Positions 1 through 9,242 are shown, numbered from the stretch's first letter. The stretch: DNA of 46,366 nt from an uncultured Collinsella sp. (GCA_959605475.1 CAUHFS010000011.1:1-46366); one strand, 5' to 3'. A program made the numbers and translations. The notes: generated by a model from the sequence alone, not told the origin.

Positions 1-1936
1 TGCCGCACGCGTCAACGGCGACAGGCAGACGTGTACCGTCACGCTCGACCAGATAGCGTACCTGCCGACGACGCAAGCAGTCGCTGCAACGGACCTGTCC
101 CGTCGCATCGGTAGCGCAGACGCCCTCGGCGGTCAGCAGGCAGTGCTCGCACACCATAAGCTCGGGACGGTCGGCGTCGACCGGACCCCAGACGCCGGGT
201 TCAGCAGCCAGTTCGGCAATACGCTCCGCATCATTGCCGAGCAACTCGGCCGGCAAGTACACCCGCCCCGCACCGAGTCCGCGCAGCCAGGTAAGCGTGG
301 CCCGATTCGCGCAGAACACCGGCGCCGCCACGTCAAACGTCACGCCCAGCTCGCGAGCGATCACCACCTGTCCTAGGTTGCGGCAGACGACGCGCCCGGC
401 ACGCTGCATCAGTGAGCAGGTCCGGTCAGCGTCACCCGTGCGGCACACCTCGTCAAGCACCACAACGGCGTCGGACAAATCGAGTTCTCCGCGCGGGTCG
501 GCATCCATCAGCTGCCAAGCAAAAACCATGCGAGTGGGAACCGCGCACTCCACCAACTCCGTCGACGCACCGCCATCCACCGCAACGTCCTCAAGGGGCA
601 GTGCCTCAACGGCACGTGCAACGGGCGCAATCGCAGCCGCCTCGGCCCGCATGCGCTCCAACACCGCCGCCGTCTGATCCAACACGCCGGCGCTGCGAAT
701 CAGGTATACCTCGCAGCCCGTGTCCACCTTACGCTTGCAATGCACGACGACGCGCTTCCCCGCTGCGGCATCCACCGGGCAGGGCACCTGCGGCCAGCGC
801 TTAGGCACATCGGGACGCGCGTCGACACCCGGATAAAACCGAATCTCGAGCGTGTCACCCGCCGCCACGGCGGCGTCGAGCTCAACGGTCACCTCTTCGT
901 GGCCCACAGCGACCAAGCGCCCCACGCGCACGCCCTGGTTAATCGCACGCTCAAAGCTCATCAGCTCGGCACCCGAACGCCCTCGCAGGTACGCATCGGT
1001 AAACCCACGGTTAAACGACCTTCCCAGCTCGCGCTCAAGCTCTTCCACGGCACCGGGGTCCCACGCGCCGTCGCGCAGCATATCGAGCGCCCGGCGCCAC
1101 ACCCGCACCACGTTGAATACGTAATCGGGGTTCTTCATGCGCCCCTCGATCTTGAGCGACGCCACGCCGGCATCTATAAGCTCGGGCAGATGTGCAATAC
1201 CCAGATAGTCGCGCGGGCACAGTAGGCGATCTCCCTCAACGGCGGCGACGCTCTCCCCCGCCTCGTCCACTAGGTCGTACGCCAAGCGGCACGGCTGCGT
1301 GCAGTCCCCGCGCATCGCCGAGCGCCCGCATCTCAGGGCTGAGAACTCACAAGCACCCGAGTAGCCAATGCAGATGGCCCCGTGGCAGAACACCTCGATA
1401 GGCACGCCCGTGGCACATAGCGCCGCAATCTCGTCGACCGTCAGCTCGCGTGCCGTCGTCACGCGCTCGACCCCCAGCTCATCGGCGGCAAGCCGCACGG
1501 CACCCTCGCTATGAGCGCCCGCCTGCGTGGACAGGTGAATCTCGACCCCGGGAATCGCCGCGCGCAGCGCGCAGACCAACCCGGCATCGGCGACAATCAG
1601 AGCATCGGCGCCCAGCTCCAGTGCATGAGCTCCCAACGCCACCGCGTCGGACAACTCATCGTCAAACACGAACACGTTGAGCGTCACGTACACACGCACG
1701 CCATGGGCATGCGCCACGGCACAACCGCGCGCAAACTCGTCATCCGTAAAGCCATGGGCGCTCACACGGGCGTTAAAGCCGCCCAACCCCGCATAGATGG
1801 CATCGGCACCCGCGGCGATGGCCGCAAGCATCTGGTCGAGCCCGCCCGCCGGGGCCAGCAGCTCGGGCAGCGCCGCACCGGCAGCATCCAATCCAGTCTC
1901 GTATTGTCCGCTCGGCCCCATCGTCCGAATCGCCAT
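1..1936 (-). CDS. U32-family peptidase/hydroxylase-like protein, 3' end outside the window
   Basis: The reading frame is open from an ATG at 1936 to the left edge, giving 645 codons with no stop, so the C-terminus is missing. The start is supported by AAGGAG seven bases upstream. The protein opens with the U32 core (ELLAPAGG, then GADAIYAG) and carries the family signature EVFCHGAICIGYSGACEFS, followed by GDCTQPCRLAYDLVDE and SLKIEGRMKNPDYV. A Cys-rich stretch (CEHCLL, then CSDCLRRR) lies near the visible end. Known U32 proteins include collagenase-like peptidases and the RlhA, TrhP and UbiU/V Fe-S or RNA-modifying proteins, so peptidase activity should not be assumed. It is divergent from the penicillin-binding protein gene. 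A second, longer U32 gene starts at 43943. Confidence 0.93.
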   Translation of the reverse strand, partial: MAIRTMGPSGQYETGLDAAGAALPELLAPAGGLDQMLAAIAAGADAIYAGLGGFNARVSAHGFTDDEFARGCAVAHAHGVRVYVTLNVFVFDDELSDAVALGAHALELGADALIVADAGLVCALRAAIPGVEIHLSTQAGAHSEGAVRLAADELGVERVTTARELTVDEIAALCATGVPIEVFCHGAICIGYSGACEFSALRCGRSAMRGDCTQPCRLAYDLVDEAGESVAAVEGDRLLCPRDYLGIAHLPELIDAGVASLKIEGRMKNPDYVFNVVRVWRRALDMLRDGAWDPGAVEELERELGRSFNRGFTDAYLRGRSGAELMSFERAINQGVRVGRLVAVGHEEVTVELDAAVAAGDTLEIRFYPGVDARPDVPKRWPQVPCPVDAAAGKRVVVHCKRKVDTGCEVYLIRSAGVLDQTAAVLERMRAEAAAIAPVARAVEALPLEDVAVDGGASTELVECAVPTRMVFAWQLMDADPRGELDLSDAVVVLDEVCRTGDADRTCSLMQRAGRVVCRNLGQVVIARELGVTFDVAAPVFCANRATLTWLRGLGAGRVYLPAELLGNDAERIAELAAEPGVWGPVDADRPELMVCEHCLLTAEGVCATDATGQVRCSDCLRRRQVRYLVERDGTRLPVAVDACG

Positions 1937-2098
1937 CGGCAAACTCCTTACCAAGGTATGCATTCACTCTGAAAAATGCCGTCTTCCAGCATACACGAGG
2001 CCTCGTGCGCCCCGTTTGGTTTATCGTGTAATAACTTATGTCCATCCTGCCCCGGCGGCACATCCACCGTCCGGCACGACATACCTGGAGGTCAATAT

Positions 2099-4297
2099 AT
2101 GGGTCCTCGCCAACGACAGGGACGCAGCCGTTCAAAGACGCATGCTCTGCCCATAATCCTGCTCTCGTTTTTGGGCTTTTTGCTTATCGCGGGCGTGGCA
2201 TTTGGCATCGGCATGGTCGGCAACGTCAACCGCTGGCTGTCCGATCTGCCCGACTACACCGACGCCAACGCGTATCTGGTGAGCGAGCCCACCGAGATCG
2301 TCGACTGCAACGGTAACAAGATCGCAAGCTTCTACACGCAAAACCGCAAGTCCATCACCAAGGACGAGGTCTCCCCCTACGTGCTGCAGGGCACCGTTGA
2401 CGTCGAGGACGAGCGCTTCTACGAGCACGGCGGTATCGACCTGTGGGGTATCGCGCGCGCTGCGGTGGCAACCCTCGGCGGCGGGCACGAAGGCGCCTCG
2501 ACTATCACCCAGCAGCTGGTGCGCAACACCATCCTGCAGGAGGAGCAGTTCGACTCGACCATCGAGCGTAAGGTGCGCGAGGCCTACATCGCCGTCAAGA
2601 TGGAGGATATGTACTCCAAAGACGAGATCCTCATGATGTACCTCAACACCATCTATTACGGCCACGGCGCCTACGGTATCGAGGCCGCCGCCGAGACCTA
2701 CCTATCCAAGAGCGCCGCCGACCTCACCCTGAGCGAGGCCGCGCTGTTGATCGGCCTTCCCAACTCGCCCTCGCAGTACGACCCCACGGTCAACCCCGAC
2801 CTGGCGCTGTCCCGTCGCAACAAGGTCCTCGACAACATGTTGCGCCTGGGCCACATTACGCAGGAGGAGCACGATGCCGCACAGGCCGAGCCCATCACCC
2901 TCAACGTGACCGAGATTTCGGGCAGCGGCGTCGACGTATACTCGCAGCCCTACTTTGTCGCCTATGTTAAGCAGCTGCTGGAGCAGGAGTTCTCGACCGA
3001 CGTGCTCTTTAAGGGCGGCCTGACCGTCAAGACCACCATCGACCCCACGATGCAGCAGGTGGCAGAGAATGCCGTCCGCGAGCAGCTCGACACACTCTCA
3101 CTCGACGGCCTGGACATGGGCATGGTCGTCGTCGACCCCAAGACCGGCTACATCAAGTGCATGGTGGGCGGCTACGACTACAACGCCGACGAGAACCACG
3201 TAAACCATGCCACGGCTAAGCGTCCCGTCGGCTCCACCTTTAAGGCCTTTACGCTGGCAACTGCCATCCAAAACGGCATGAACCCCAACGTCACCCTCAA
3301 CTGCAACTCGCCGCTCAAGGCCAAGGGCACCACGACCGAGGTCCAAAACTACGCCAACCATAGCTATGGCAACATCACGCTCAAGCAGGCAACGGCGTAC
3401 TCCTCCAACACCGGCTACATCCAGGTGGCGGAAGCCGTCGGCAACAGCAAGATCATCTCGCTCGTCAAAAAGCTCGGCATCGATCCCGCCAAGGACAACA
3501 TCGAGGACGTTCCCGTCATGACGCTCGGCACCGGCTCGATCTCGCCGCTCGAGATGGCCGCCGCCTACGCGACGTTTGCCAATGGCGGCTACTATCGCCA
3601 GCCGATCGCCATCACCGAGATTGACTCTCGTACCGGCTCGGTGCTGTACCAGCACACTGACAATCCTTCACAGGTGCTCACCGAGGGCGAGGCCGCCGCG
3701 GTCACCGATGTTCTGTCCGGCGTCATGCAGGGCGGCGGTACGGGCGCTGCCGGTGCCCTAAGCGTCAACCAGCCCTATGCCGGCAAGACGGGCACCACCG
3801 ACAACACCACCAACCTGTGGTTCTGCGGCTATACCCCGCAGCTGGCGTGCGCCCTGTGGACCGGCTATTCCGCGGGCGAGATCCCCATCCAAAAATACGG
3901 CACGGACCTGCTGGGCGACAGCACCAACCTGCCTGTCTTTAAGCGGTTTATGAACACCGTTCTGACCGGTACCGAGCGCGAGGAGTTTGCGACCGGAACG
4001 GCGCCCACCTACAAGAACAACAGCGTCTGGAAGTTCTACGGCACCAACAACGCCAAGAAGACGGAGAACGACGACAAGGACAAGGACGAGGACGAGGACG
4101 AAGAGGAAACCACCACAACAACTACCACGACTACCACGACCACCGAGACCACGGGCGGCGACACCACCGGCGGCACCGGTACGACCGGCGGCTCGACGGG
4201 CGGCTCCACTGGTGGTTCGACCGGCGGCGATGGCGGCACGCCTACGCCTACGCCCACTCCCGACCCCTCCCCCACGCCTGACGACACGGTCGGCTAG
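2099..4297 (+). CDS. Class A penicillin-binding protein (transglycosylase/transpeptidase) with low-complexity tail
   Basis: This 732-residue bifunctional murein synthase polymerises and cross-links peptidoglycan at the outer face of the membrane. A signal anchor spans residues about 16-40. The glycosyltransferase (GT51) domain shows EDERFYEHGG with its catalytic Glu near 103, and GASTITQQ at 132-139. The transpeptidase domain has STFK (nucleophile Ser379), SSN at 435-437 and KTG at 563-565. After about residue 655 comes an acidic DKDEDEDEEE stretch, a run of twelve Thr, Gly-Thr-Ser repeats and a TPTP-rich end, probably a flexible wall-spanning tail. I chose ATG 2099 because GGAGGT lies six bases upstream. 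An ATG at 1976 in the same frame would add 41 residues with no membrane-protein character. A terminator follows. Confidence 0.96.
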   Translation: MGPRQRQGRSRSKTHALPIILLSFLGFLLIAGVAFGIGMVGNVNRWLSDLPDYTDANAYLVSEPTEIVDCNGNKIASFYTQNRKSITKDEVSPYVLQGTVDVEDERFYEHGGIDLWGIARAAVATLGGGHEGASTITQQLVRNTILQEEQFDSTIERKVREAYIAVKMEDMYSKDEILMMYLNTIYYGHGAYGIEAAAETYLSKSAADLTLSEAALLIGLPNSPSQYDPTVNPDLALSRRNKVLDNMLRLGHITQEEHDAAQAEPITLNVTEISGSGVDVYSQPYFVAYVKQLLEQEFSTDVLFKGGLTVKTTIDPTMQQVAENAVREQLDTLSLDGLDMGMVVVDPKTGYIKCMVGGYDYNADENHVNHATAKRPVGSTFKAFTLATAIQNGMNPNVTLNCNSPLKAKGTTTEVQNYANHSYGNITLKQATAYSSNTGYIQVAEAVGNSKIISLVKKLGIDPAKDNIEDVPVMTLGTGSISPLEMAAAYATFANGGYYRQPIAITEIDSRTGSVLYQHTDNPSQVLTEGEAAAVTDVLSGVMQGGGTGAAGALSVNQPYAGKTGTTDNTTNLWFCGYTPQLACALWTGYSAGEIPIQKYGTDLLGDSTNLPVFKRFMNTVLTGTEREEFATGTAPTYKNNSVWKFYGTNNAKKTENDDKDKDEDEDEEETTTTTTTTTTTTETTGGDTTGGTGTTGGSTGGSTGGSTGGDGGTPTPTPTPDPSPTPDDTVG

Positions 4298-4320
4298 AAA
4301 TCATCCGGCCATAAGCAACA

Positions 4321-4362
4321 AGGCCCCCGAGCAGCTTATTAAACTGCTCGGGGGCCTTTTAG
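4321..4362 (+). terminator. Intrinsic terminator after the penicillin-binding protein gene
   Basis: A perfect 14-bp stem (arms 4321-4334 and 4344-4357, core GGCCCCCGAGCAG) with a 9-nt loop is followed by TTTAGTTT. It lies 23 bp past the stop codon. Confidence 0.92.
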
Positions 4363-4400
4363 TTTAATGCGACCTGGTGGGCGGTCTTTATACCGGCAAA

Positions 4401-4434
4401 CAAAAAGGGGGTACCGACCAACGTCGATACCCCT
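4401..4434 (-). terminator. Intrinsic terminator after argR
   Basis: Read on the minus strand, AAGGGGTATCGAC pairs with GTCGGTACCCCCTT, with one mismatch, around a short loop. CTTTTTGTTT follows. It lies about 50 bp after the argR stop codon. Confidence 0.8.
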
Positions 4435-4484
4435 TACATGCCACGATGTCAGCGCGCACAGTGCCGAGCGCACGGCCCGCACGC

Positions 4485-4922
4485 CTACTTGCGAGAATTG
4501 CTCAGCTTATTGATCAGCGCCTCGAGACGCTCGCCGTCCTCGGCCGTCTGGGCAATAACCAAAATCGTATCGTTGCCGGCAAGCGAGCCAAGCACATCGG
4601 GCAGCTCTGCCGCATCAACGGCGGCGGCGATGCCGGAAGCCGTGCCAGGCTGAGCCTTGATCATAACCAGATTATCGGTACGCAGAACGCCCGTTACGAG
4701 CTCAGAAACCATACGCTGCAGGTGCAGGTCCTCTGCCAGAACATAGATGCCCTCAGGAAGCTTACGCAGCCCCATGTCGGCAATATCGCGAGAGACAGTC
4801 GCCTGCGTGCAATCAAAGCCCATAGCACGGAGCTCATCGACCAGCACGCGCTGCGTGCGGACGTCCTTATTGCGCACAATATCTCTAATGGCATCCTGGC
4901 GCCCATTGCGTTTTTTAGCCAT
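4485..4922 (-). CDS. argR: Arginine repressor ArgR
   Basis: This 145-residue ArgR/AhrC-family regulator binds DNA as an arginine-dependent hexamer and controls arginine biosynthesis and catabolism. The N-terminal winged helix contains the recognition segment TQATVSRDI (from residue 39). The C-terminal oligomerisation and arginine-binding domain carries GTASGIAAAVDAAELPDVLG and GNDTILVI. Length matches the family (about 150). The start at ATG 4922 (MAKKRNGRQ) has GGAGAGAGGG upstream; an in-frame start at 4955 would only add 11 residues. The gene stands alone between two terminator or dyad regions, with no arginine biosynthesis genes beside it. A weak dyad (TTGAATAG, 7 nt, CTATTTGAA) near 4966-4990 could be an autoregulatory ARG box. 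Confidence 0.95.
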   Translation of the reverse strand: MAKKRNGRQDAIRDIVRNKDVRTQRVLVDELRAMGFDCTQATVSRDIADMGLRKLPEGIYVLAEDLHLQRMVSELVTGVLRTDNLVMIKAQPGTASGIAAAVDAAELPDVLGSLAGNDTILVIAQTAEDGERLEALINKLSNSRK

Positions 4923-5010
4923 ACAAACCCTCTCTCCAAAAGATGGCGGAGACAATCAATCAGTGATTGAATAGTTTAACGCTATTTGAAGGCTTTTGTG
5001 TATAAGAACG

Positions 5011-5048
5011 CATTTCGAAACAATTCTATGCAAATTTGTTTCGAAATG
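5011..5048. repeat. Perfect 13-bp inverted repeat between the glycosyltransferase gene and argR
   Basis: The arm CATTTCGAAACAA (5011-5023) is matched by TTGTTTCGAAATG (5036-5048) across a 12-nt spacer. Each arm contains a TTCGAA palindrome. It lies 6 bp past the glycosyltransferase stop (minus strand) and about 90-125 bp upstream of argR. No long T-run follows in either direction, so an operator is as likely as a terminator. Confidence 0.75.
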
Positions 5049-5054
5049 AGCCGT

Positions 5055-6095
5055 TTAGGCGGTTTTTGCGCCCGTCCGGTTAAGAAAAGCTGCCAGATGC
5101 GTACACATCACGCAGCGCGCGGGCTTGGCGCTGGCGATCGGCCCAAACAACAGACCGAGTCCCCGATGGTTATCCTTGAGCGCGGCGACCATCTGACGGG
5201 TTCGAGGCGCCTCGAGCATATCACGCATGCGGGCGGAACGCTCGATTGACGACACCCCATGCGGGCTCAGACACAAATTCTCGATGCAGGCGACCAGTCC
5301 GGCAAAGTAGAACTTTTGGCTTGCCAGCTTGAGCCGACCATCGCTATCTGCTTCCGAGAGTGAGTCCGCAAGCTCGTCGAGCGCTCGAGTGTCATCGGAT
5401 ATCCTGGCATACATGGTGGGATCAAAGGCATCTGTAAGCTTAGGTGCCACCGCGTGGAAACAAGCGTCGCCGCAGCCGGACACGAATCGTGCCTGCGAGA
5501 GCGCATATGCCATAAACTCAACCGTACGGTACGCCTTGCCGTGCGACAGGCATGCCTCAAACAGCGGACGGCTATACATCACGCCGGAGACTTGAGCAAC
5601 CAAGCCGCCTAAAATCAACTGGGGCAGCCCGGTCACCATCGAAGACTTATCTTCAATGACAATAGAGGCAGCATCCAAGACGCGCGAATGGCGCTCTCGA
5701 TGTGCATCATAGCGGTCGAGCGACACCGTGGGGAACACCATGTCTGCAGCAGTATCGCACGCGGTATCGACCATCTTGGTAAGGGACTGCGGAGCAAACC
5801 ACTCATCGGCGTTCATAGCGATGATTTGAGAGCCGCGCGAGGCAGCAAAACCAGCACGAAGACAAGCGCCGCGCTTCGCGTCCTCAACGTCAATCAAATC
5901 AATATGGATGTCCCTGTCGGCAGCAACTTGAAGCGAATGGCGCACACCGGGCGCAGCATCGCGGCAGACAACGACAATCTGCAAATCGTAGAGGTCTTGG
6001 TTCTGGATACTCTCGAGCGCACGCATCGCATAGCTGGGCGAACCTTCTACCACAAGGATCACCGAAAGTCGCGGATGCGAGCCACGTCGAACCAA
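5055..6095 (-). CDS. Glycosyltransferase family 2 protein
   Basis: This 346-residue protein begins with the GT-A fold of GT2 enzymes: RLSVILVVEGSPSYAMRALE, a QDLYDLQIVVVCRD strand, and ASRGSQIIAMNADEWFAPQS, where a DxD-like metal site is expected. Such enzymes transfer a sugar from a nucleotide-sugar to cell-surface glycans. Acceptor and donor cannot be told from sequence. The C-terminal third (about 220-346) is helical with no clear membrane segment. The start is a TTG at 6095, supported by GAGAGGA eight bases upstream. It appears monocistronic. The usual DxD is seen as NAD-E, so catalytic competence is plausible but not certain. Confidence 0.85.
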   Translation of the reverse strand: MVRRGSHPRLSVILVVEGSPSYAMRALESIQNQDLYDLQIVVVCRDAAPGVRHSLQVAADRDIHIDLIDVEDAKRGACLRAGFAASRGSQIIAMNADEWFAPQSLTKMVDTACDTAADMVFPTVSLDRYDAHRERHSRVLDAASIVIEDKSSMVTGLPQLILGGLVAQVSGVMYSRPLFEACLSHGKAYRTVEFMAYALSQARFVSGCGDACFHAVAPKLTDAFDPTMYARISDDTRALDELADSLSEADSDGRLKLASQKFYFAGLVACIENLCLSPHGVSSIERSARMRDMLEAPRTRQMVAALKDNHRGLGLLFGPIASAKPARCVMCTHLAAFLNRTGAKTA

Positions 6096-6256
6096 GTTAT
6101 CCGTCCTCTCGACAGCAATGAATCAAACCGTCGTTCATGGTACACCCCGTAAATAAAAGCAATGAGACACCGATTGTATTGCACGCCAAGAACAGATGTT
6201 GCACACGCGCAGCTCACAGATGACAGGTGTCGACGCACGACGCGCCGAGCCCTCCC

Positions 6257-7081
6257 CTAGCCGAGCACGACAAGCTCGGCGGGATCGTAATCCACGCCCA
6301 TAAACGTAAGGCCGCAGGCAGGAGCCGTAGGACCGGCGGCAGTACGCTCGCAGGCATCGATAACCTCGCGCATCCACTCGGGTTCACGGCGATGCATGCC
6401 AATCTCGACAAGCGTGCCCACGATCGTACGGACCATCGAATGCAGAAACGCATTGCCCTCGATGGTAAACGTCAGGATGTCCTCGCCAAACGCAACCTCA
6501 TGGCCAAAATCGGCGCGCATTACGCAGCGGTGCGTAGGTTTGCCCACGGCAGAGGCAACCTTGCAAAAGCTTTTAAAGTCCTGCTCGCCCAAAAGCGCAG
6601 GGCAGGCGGCCGCCATCGCATCGACGTCGAGGGGATAGCGATGCCACCACACAGCACCGCGTGACAGCACGGGGCGTGCATCGCGATCGGCAATACGGTA
6701 CGTATACGTACGGGAACGCGCGTCAAAGCGTGCAGAAAAGCCCTTACGGGCCCTGTAGACCTCGTTTATGGCGATGTCTTTGGGCAGCAGGGCATCCATA
6801 GCCCGCAGCCACCTACGGCGCGTACACGCGAGCTCAGCGTCCGTTACGGGCACGCTGATGTACTGAGCCACGGCATGCACGCCGGCATCGGTACGACCCG
6901 CGCAAGTAAGATCGATCGGACGGCGAAGCAGCGTCTCGATGGCTCGACGCAGCTCACCCGCAACCGTCGTCTGTCCCGGCTGCTCGGCAAATCCGCTATA
7001 CGACGAGCCATCATAGGCCACGCGAAATACGAGCGTGGCGTCAAGCTCGGAAATCGAATTGAAATCAGACGGCGCAGTCAT
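6257..7081 (-). CDS. truA: tRNA pseudouridine(38-40) synthase TruA
   Basis: TruA isomerises uridines 38-40 in the anticodon stem of tRNAs. The 274-residue protein shows the catalytic motif CAGRTDAGVHA with the nucleophile at Asp65, followed by SFCKVASAVG and FLHSMVRTIVGTL in the C-terminal half. The start is ATG 7081 (MTAPSDF), because GGGAG lies five bases upstream; a TTG at 7096 would place that site inside the gene. It follows rplQ, as in many Gram-positive genomes, but a strong terminator separates them, so its expression is probably uncoupled or readthrough-dependent. About 160 bp downstream (6096-6256) show no further gene. Confidence 0.96.
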   Translation of the reverse strand: MTAPSDFNSISELDATLVFRVAYDGSSYSGFAEQPGQTTVAGELRRAIETLLRRPIDLTCAGRTDAGVHAVAQYISVPVTDAELACTRRRWLRAMDALLPKDIAINEVYRARKGFSARFDARSRTYTYRIADRDARPVLSRGAVWWHRYPLDVDAMAAACPALLGEQDFKSFCKVASAVGKPTHRCVMRADFGHEVAFGEDILTFTIEGNAFLHSMVRTIVGTLVEIGMHRREPEWMREVIDACERTAAGPTAPACGLTFMGVDYDPAELVVLG

Positions 7082-7113
7082 GGGCGCTCCCAACAAACAA
7101 GTAACGGTATCGC

Positions 7114-7147
7114 AACAAAAAAAGAGGGGTACGCGAACGTACCCCTC
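7114..7147 (-). terminator. Intrinsic terminator of the alpha operon (after rplQ)
   Basis: On the minus strand a perfect 10-bp stem GAGGGGTACG / CGTACCCCTC (7138-7147 and 7124-7133) with a 4-nt loop is followed by TTTTTTTGTTG. It lies between rplQ and truA. Confidence 0.93.
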
Positions 7148-7173
7148 GAATATAGCCTATGCAGACGGAATGT

Positions 7174-7641
7174 CTACTCAGCGGTCTCCTCGGCAGCGGT
7201 CTCCTCGACAGCCTCGACCTTCTTGGGAGCAGCGGCCTTCTTGGGGGCCGGAGCAGCCTTCTTGGCCTTAGGCGTGCAAGGCTCGGTGACGAGCTCCATG
7301 ATAACGATGGGAGCGTTGTCGCCCTTACGGTTACCGAGCTTCATGATGCGGGTGTAACCGCCGTTGCGGTCCTGCCACATGCCCTGAGCAGCCTTGTCGA
7401 AGATCTCGGCAACGAGCTGCTTATCGCCGAGCTTGGCGATAGCCAGACGACGAGAGTGCAGGTCGCCCTTCTTGGCCCAAGTGATGATCGGGTCGACGAC
7501 CGAGCGCAGCGCCTTAGCGCGGGTCTCGGTGGTCTTGATGCGGTCGTTCTCGAAGAGGGCCTTAGCAAGGCTCTTCTTCATGGCCTTGGTGTGGCTCGCA
7601 TCGGTGCCGAGCTTCAGGCCCTTCTTAACGTTGTGACGCAT
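7174..7641 (-). CDS. rplQ: 50S ribosomal protein bL17 with Lys/Ala/Glu tail
   Basis: bL17 binds 23S rRNA near the exit tunnel. The 155-residue protein opens with MRHNVKKGLKLGTDASHTKA and contains NRKGDNAPIVIMELV, both family-typical. The last 35 or so residues (KAKKAAPAPKKAAAPKKVEA, then EETAAEETAE) form an extended, charged low-complexity tail beyond the usual 117-130 residues. It is the last ribosomal gene of the alpha operon, 30 bp after rpoA. The tail is probably disordered and its role is unknown. Confidence 0.98.
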   Translation of the reverse strand: MRHNVKKGLKLGTDASHTKAMKKSLAKALFENDRIKTTETRAKALRSVVDPIITWAKKGDLHSRRLAIAKLGDKQLVAEIFDKAAQGMWQDRNGGYTRIMKLGNRKGDNAPIVIMELVTEPCTPKAKKAAPAPKKAAAPKKVEAVEETAAEETAE

Positions 7642-7671
7642 GGTCTAGTTTCTCCTCAAATATGCGAAGCA

Positions 7672-8613
7672 TTAAGCCTTCAGGCTCAGGCCCATGGACT
7701 CAAGCTTGTCCTTCACTTCCTCGATCGACTTAACACCGAAGTTACGGATGTTGAGCAGATCGTTCTCCGAGAACTCAACGAGCTGACGGACCGAGTGAAT
7801 GCTGGCGCGCTTAAGGCAGTTGTAGGAACGGACGGAAAGGTCCAAATCCTCAATCTGCTTGTCCAGCTCGGCGTTGTCGTTGGTGACCTCGGGAGCGAAG
7901 ATCGAAGCCTCCTCCTCGACCTCGGGGGTCTCGGCAAGGTTCATAAAGGCGGCCATATGCTGATTGATGATATTAGCAGCCTGGACCACGGCGTCGCGCG
8001 GGGCGATGGAGCCGTTGGTCTCGATCTCGAGGACAAGGCGGTCGTAGTCGGTGTGCTGACCGACACGGCAAGCCTCAACGAGCTTGGCGCAACGGGAAAC
8101 CGGCGAGTACAGCGAGTCGACGTGGATCACACCGATGGGATCGTTGTCGCGCTTGTTGGCCTCGCCAGAAACATAGCCGCGGCCATAGCCGATGCGCATG
8201 CTCATGGTGAGATGGCCACCCTCGGTGAGCGTAGCAATGTGCTGCTCGGGGTTGACCAGCTCAAACTCGGACGGAATAAAGAAGTCCGCACCGGTGACCT
8301 CGCAGGGGCCGTCAACCGAAATGGTGGCGGTCGCCTCGTCGGTCGTGCCGAGAGCCCTGAAGACAAGACCCTTGACATTCAGGACGATGTCGGTGACATC
8401 CTCGACCATGTTAGGGATGGTCATGAACTCGTGCTGCGCACCATCGATCTGAATAGCCTCGACGGCGGCACCCTCGAGCGAGGACAGAAGAACGCGACGA
8501 AGGGAGTTACCCAGCGTATCGCCGTAGCCACGCTCGAGCGGCTCGACGGAGACACGAGCAGACGTCTCGTTGATCTCTTCGACCTGAACCTGAGGCCTAA
8601 TGAATTCTGACAT
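7672..8613 (-). CDS. rpoA: DNA-directed RNA polymerase alpha subunit
   Basis: This 313-residue subunit nucleates RNA polymerase assembly and contacts UP elements and activators. The N-terminal dimerisation domain shows VEPLERGYGDTLGNSLRRVL. A charged linker (about 228-250) leads to the C-terminal domain, with LDLSVRSYNCLKRASIHSV and NIRNFGVKSIEEVKDKL. Domain order and length are normal. It lies 32 bp after rpsD and 30 bp before rplQ, in the standard alpha-operon order. Confidence 0.99.
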   Translation of the reverse strand: MSEFIRPQVQVEEINETSARVSVEPLERGYGDTLGNSLRRVLLSSLEGAAVEAIQIDGAQHEFMTIPNMVEDVTDIVLNVKGLVFRALGTTDEATATISVDGPCEVTGADFFIPSEFELVNPEQHIATLTEGGHLTMSMRIGYGRGYVSGEANKRDNDPIGVIHVDSLYSPVSRCAKLVEACRVGQHTDYDRLVLEIETNGSIAPRDAVVQAANIINQHMAAFMNLAETPEVEEEASIFAPEVTNDNAELDKQIEDLDLSVRSYNCLKRASIHSVRQLVEFSENDLLNIRNFGVKSIEEVKDKLESMGLSLKA

Positions 8614-8645
8614 GTATTACCTCCAGCCTCAGCAGCCCGGATGGA

Positions 8646-9242
8646 CTACTTAGAGTAGAGCTCGACGATGAGCTGCTCGTTGATATCACCGCTGATCTGC
8701 TCACGCGTCGGCAGAGCGAGCACGTTACCAGACAGCTTCTCGATATCGACCTCGAGCCAGCCAGGGACCTCAAAGCGCTCGGAGGAAATCAGGGCCTCCT
8801 TGATGGGGAGGAGGTCACGGAACTTCTCGCCGACAGCGACGACGTCGCCGGCCTTGACGCGGTAGGACGGGATGTCCACGCGCTTGCCGTTCACGGTGAA
8901 GTGACCGTGACGAACGGACTGACGAGCCTCTTTGCGGGTGCGGGCGAAGCCAAGACGGAAGACGACGTTGTCGAGGCGAGACTCAAGGATGATCATGAGG
9001 TTCTCACCGGTGACGCCGTTCATCTTACGGGCCTTGTTGAAGTAGCCGTGGAACTGCTTCTCCAGAACGCCATAGATGAACTTGACCTTCTGCTTCTCGC
9101 GCAGCTGCATGCCGTACTCAGATTCCTTGCGACGGCGCTTGGGCTGACGGATAGATTCCTTCTTGCTGCTGTAACCGAGCTCAGCGGGATCGATCCCGAG
9201 CTGACGGCAGCGCTTAAGAACAGGAGTCCTGTCGATTGCCAT
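8646..9242 (-). CDS. rpsD: 30S ribosomal protein uS4
   Basis: uS4 initiates assembly of the 30S 5' domain and in many bacteria represses the alpha operon. The 198-residue protein has the family start MAIDRTPVLKRCRQLGIDP and the S4 RNA-binding domain SRLDNVVFRLGFARTRKEAR ... HGHFTVNGKRVDIPSYRV. It lacks the N-terminal Cys4 zinc knuckle (a single Cys near residue 12), so this is the zinc-independent form. It follows rpsK by 19 bp. Confidence 0.98.
   Translation of the reverse strand: MAIDRTPVLKRCRQLGIDPAELGYSSKKESIRQPKRRRKESEYGMQLREKQKVKFIYGVLEKQFHGYFNKARKMNGVTGENLMIILESRLDNVVFRLGFARTRKEARQSVRHGHFTVNGKRVDIPSYRVKAGDVVAVGEKFRDLLPIKEALISSERFEVPGWLEVDIEKLSGNVLALPTREQISGDINEQLIVELYSK

Noticed and set aside
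7159..8610. Plus-strand open frame opposite rplQ and rpoA
   Set aside because: Lies over two certain ribosomal/RNA polymerase genes and their operon terminator; no family resemblance.
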